Shown here one piece after another: positions 61,445 to 64,000 of a DNA stretch of 64,000 bases (its first letter is position 1; the number at the start of each line of letters is the position of its first letter). Position numbers and translations under genes: made by a program. The stretch comes from Gymnopilus junonius (lineage: Eukaryota; Basidiomycota; Agaricomycetes; Agaricales; Galerinaceae), in NCBI GenBank assembly GCA_015501075.1, contig JADNYJ010000040.1, positions 62,001 to 126,000 of the forward strand, in the 5' to 3' direction. Below the pieces are notes generated by a model. That model was not told the DNA's origin, made no database searches, and worked only from the letters and a program-made list of their open reading frames with translations.

Positions 61445-62856
61445 ATGTACAACGGTATCGGTCTCACAACCCCCCGTGGCAGGCATGTTTTCCTTCTCTT
61501 TCATTCTAGCCCCTTCCACTCACATCCGTCCAAAGTGGTACCAGCGGCTATGTCGTCCGCAATCTCTCTACCCTCCGTGTCCACGACAGGAACAACGACA
61601 AGTCCGCATGGGACATCGCCCCTCCAAAACACAGAGAGCCCGATCAGGCTATTCTCGAACACGAGCGCAAGAGAAAGGTCGAGATCAAATGTCTCGAGCT
61701 TCAAGATGCCCTGGAGGAGAAAGGGTTCGTTTCTCTCTTTCTCTCGACCGACTCATCACCAACATCCTATTCTAGCTTCGACGAGGACGAAATCCAAAAA
61801 CAAGTTGACCAGCTACGTGAAAAACTCCTCGCGAATCTCAATGCCATCGCTCCCCAGACGCGCGGCATCAAACCTTCCGACACCCATGCCATGGCTGCCG
61901 CAAAGAAAACTGAACTCTCAAAAATGGCCCGTGCACTAGGCACCCGTCTAGACTACAAAGAAGGCGATGCTTTCGACCGAGAAAAACAAGAAGAAAACAG
62001 GATAAGGCGCATTGCTGAACGAGAAGAGAGGGAGAGAGCCAAGGCTGAGAACAGGGCAAAGATGGCAGAGCAGAAGGCGAAATGGGAGCAGGAGAGGAAG
62101 GAGAGGGATAGGCAACGTCAGAAGGAGGAAGAGGAGAGGAGAGAGGCAAGGGCTGCTGGTGATACGGGAAGGAAGGATGCAAGGGACATGCCTCCTCCAC
62201 CTCCACCCACTGGACCGAGGAGGGATAGAGACAGGCCAAGGGATCAGGGCTATCGACGCAGCCCTCCACGTCGTGATGCACCCCCTCCCCGTAGCGATGA
62301 CCGTCGTAGAGGTCGTGAGAGGGATATGCCGCCACCTCCTGTGCCCAGATCAAAGAGAGAACGCGAATCACTTTCTCGTTCACCCTCACCTCCTCCCAGA
62401 AACAAGAGACGTGTTGATTCTCGCTCTCCTTCCCGATCGCGATCTAGGTCCCGTTCGACGTCATGGTCAAGGTCACCTCGCTCACGTTCACATTCGCCTC
62501 CTCGACGAGAACGAGAAACGAGAGGCCGTTCTCGAACAAGGTCTCCTCAGCCTGTACGGCACGCCCACTCTCGCTCTGTCTCACCTTCCCGTTCTCGATC
62601 AAGGTCGCGTTCACCCCCTGGAAGCAAGCAAGCACGTACGTATCGTTCCGGAACACCTCCTCCGCCTTCAAGACATGAACGTCTACCTCTCCCATTGCCT
62701 ACTCCGAGGGATACGTCTGCTCCCGTCCAAAGAGAAAGGGAGGCAGAGCCTGTGAAGAGAGGAAGGTCGCGTTCGGCCTCGACAGGGTCTTCAATGAGTG
62801 TCAGCACTCGGAGTGGCGGGTCTAGGAGCCGCAGCAGGAGCCATAGTCGGGATTAG
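61445..62856 (+). CDS. CWC21: Spliceosome factor CWC21 (SRRM2-like)
   Basis: This factor binds the Prp8/Snu114 core of the spliceosome near the catalytic centre. It starts MYNGIGLTTPRG, then SGTSGYVVRNLS, the near-invariant N-terminal motif of Cwc21/SRm300. To restore this text the first intron (61483-61535) must have a GC donor (AG|GCATGT) with AG acceptor. The second intron (about 61729-61779) joins EEK to GFDEDEIQKQVDQLREKL, the cwf21 domain. After a Lys/Glu/Arg coiled coil (REEREREKAENRAK-like) comes a long Arg-Ser, Pro and Arg-Asp tail (SRSPSRSRSRSRSTSWS), as in SRRM2, ending RSRSHSRD. The SR tail makes it longer than the small yeast protein. Other frames over this repeat are open but are shadows of it. 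Confidence 0.9.
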
Positions 62857-63625
62857 GTCCTCGGCTCAAAAATATTGACTCTATTTTTCGGACATGTTGT
62901 ACGTATACCGCTCAGTCTTTGACTTCCGTTCAGAAATGGCATGCGCGGTGAATCTCCGGAAGGATATCTGGCAGTCCCCAACGTCCAACTTGCAAAGTAT
63001 AAGTAAATTTGTCTGTTGCTTGCGAGCTTTTCGCGACTTGCGGAGCGGAGATGAATTCCACAAGTCAGTTGGACGTTATCGATCCTTTATTTTCATTTCT
63101 CGACCTCGTGCATAGTTGGAAAACAGTTACAGCAAATCGCGTAAAAGTATTCATACAAGTACCTGTACATGGCATGCTATATAAATTGCTTGTACTCTTT
63201 GCTGCTGTTCATCCGTCTTGCACTGCAATCCCGATCAAGTCAAGTTGGGTAGGCGCTTAGCGTGAGCCGAGCAATCTCTTGCCTTTTCCGTTCACCATAC
63301 TTGGCCAAGGCACTCTTCCACATCCTACTTCATCTCTCCACTGCTTTGGGCTCTGTAAGTGACTCATGTCATTCATATATTTACTCTCTGTCGAGCTTAG
63401 GGTTAGTGACTCATTCAGGAACCTTCCGCCTACTTGAAAAGGGCCCATAAACAGTTTCTCAAAAGTAAAAATTTGCGCACAACAGCGGCTGCTAGACTAT
63501 AGATTGGACAATAATACAGTTCTAGGTGAGCCTGAACCATTCCTATGCACCCATTCAACATTGACTAGTCTTGTTCTTTGCTCCTCTCCTGAAAATTTCG
63601 ACTGGAACAGTACAACTTGGACAAA
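62857..63625. other. Intergenic: CWC21 3' region and ARG8 promoter
   Basis: 769 bp between the CWC21 stop and the ARG8 start. Short open frames here have no coding character. I see no clear TATA box or repeat. Confidence 0.45.
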
Positions 63626-64000
63626 ATGAAACGCGTGCAGACGTCATCTTTACGTGTCCTTGAACATAGGCCTGCTCAATCCGCCACATCCTCTGGATAT
63701 TTCCTCCGTGGACGGGGGTTGACACGAGGCCTGGCCACCTCAGTATGTCATACACCTCCACCTCCCAGGCATGCACTTCTTGACTCTGGACTTCCCGTCT
63801 CTAGCCCTCCAAAACATACCTCGAGCCAACGCACAAATCCACAACTCAGTCCCCCGCGACGACAAGCACCTTGGAGCGAGGGAAGGAATACCTCCTTCCC
63901 GTGTACGCCCGGCCAGATTTTGTCTTGACTCACGGCAAGGGATCCTATGTGTGGGATGTCGAGGGGAAGAAATATCTGGATTTCAGTGCCGGTATTGCGG
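63626..64000 (+). CDS. ARG8: Acetylornithine aminotransferase, mitochondrial (partial)
   Basis: This PLP enzyme makes N-acetylornithine in mitochondrial arginine synthesis. The start MKRVQTSSLRVLEHRP is a basic, Ser-rich presequence, continued by GYFLRGRGLTRGLATS. An intron (donor GTATGT at about 63743, acceptor CTCTAG at about 63807) joins it to PSKTYLEPTHKSTTQS. It continues LPVYARPDFVLTHGKGSYVW then DVEGKKYLDFSAGIA, the family's conserved N-terminal block. The window ends there, before the PLP lysine, so catalytic residues cannot be checked. Ornithine aminotransferase and GABA aminotransferase are relatives, but the RPDFVLTHGKGSYVWD text fits ARG8. Confidence 0.85.

Noticed and set aside
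62012..62755. 247-codon plus-strand frame overlapping CWC21
   Set aside because: It is the second frame of the Arg-Ser repeat. The frame with MYNGIGLTTPRG and the cwf21 domain is the real one.

Overview
The window is nuclear DNA from a filamentous basidiomycete, most probably a mushroom-forming Agaricomycete. The grounds are short introns (about 45-75 nt) with GT...AG borders in almost every gene, genes packed closely on both strands, recognisable fungal orthologues in nearly every slot, and basidiomycete-style long disordered Ser/Pro-rich proteins. No bacterial-type operons, CRISPR arrays, rRNA genes or intact tRNA genes were seen. Gene models below were spliced by eye. Each junction given restores the frame and the family motif, but exact ends of some exons remain estimates.

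Layout. 1-8 kb: a Ser/Pro-rich protein cut by the window edge, Mediator subunit Med18, the box C/D snoRNP assembly factor BCD1, the Fe-S assembly protein Dre2 and a forkhead transcription factor. 8-21 kb: a STRIPAK scaffold of the STRIP/Far11 type, a large cyclin-box protein, the ubiquitin-activating enzyme E1 (UBA1), and a second, small cyclin-box protein. 21.6-23.5 kb is the only clearly accessory stretch. It holds an 813-bp element with 31-bp terminal inverted repeats, a decayed tRNA-derived SINE-like sequence nested inside it, and an orphan open frame. 23.5-37 kb: the splicing factor cactin, mitochondrial ClpX, RanBP1, the p24 cargo receptor Emp24, a kinesin-8, dihydroorotase and a Cyc2-like mitochondrial flavoprotein. 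37-51 kb: a C2H2 transcription factor, a very long coiled-coil protein with a GAS2 microtubule-binding domain, a small membrane/coiled-coil protein, a Trp-Gly-repeat protein and a single-pass membrane protein. 51-64 kb: homoisocitrate dehydrogenase (LYS12), CDT2, ARL1, a WKF-domain protein, the m6A methyltransferase METTL3/IME4, an ABHD5/Cld1-type hydrolase, the spliceosome factor CWC21 and the start of acetylornithine aminotransferase (ARG8).

How the genes relate. This is housekeeping DNA, not a cluster: there is no secondary-metabolite, defence or mating locus. Several genes are paired head to head over short shared promoters (cactin/ClpX, RanBP1/Emp24, kinesin-8/dihydroorotase, LYS12/CDT2, ARL1/WKF). 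Three of these promoters carry a CACGTG core, and the LYS12/CDT2 promoter also carries an ACGCGT box. Functional themes recur without being physically organised: cell cycle and ubiquitin (two cyclin-box proteins, UBA1, CDT2), RNA processing (BCD1, cactin, CWC21, METTL3), microtubules (kinesin-8, GAS2 protein) and mitochondria (ClpX, Cyc2-like, LYS12, ARG8).

I did not find a convincing undescribed multi-gene system. The points most worth following are the TIR element with its nested SINE-like sequence and the cyclin-like gene it may have interrupted, the GW/WG-rich protein, an in-frame TAG followed by a coding-looking extension, a 17-nt microexon carrying the ClpX P-loop, and insertions in the zinc-finger region of METTL3.
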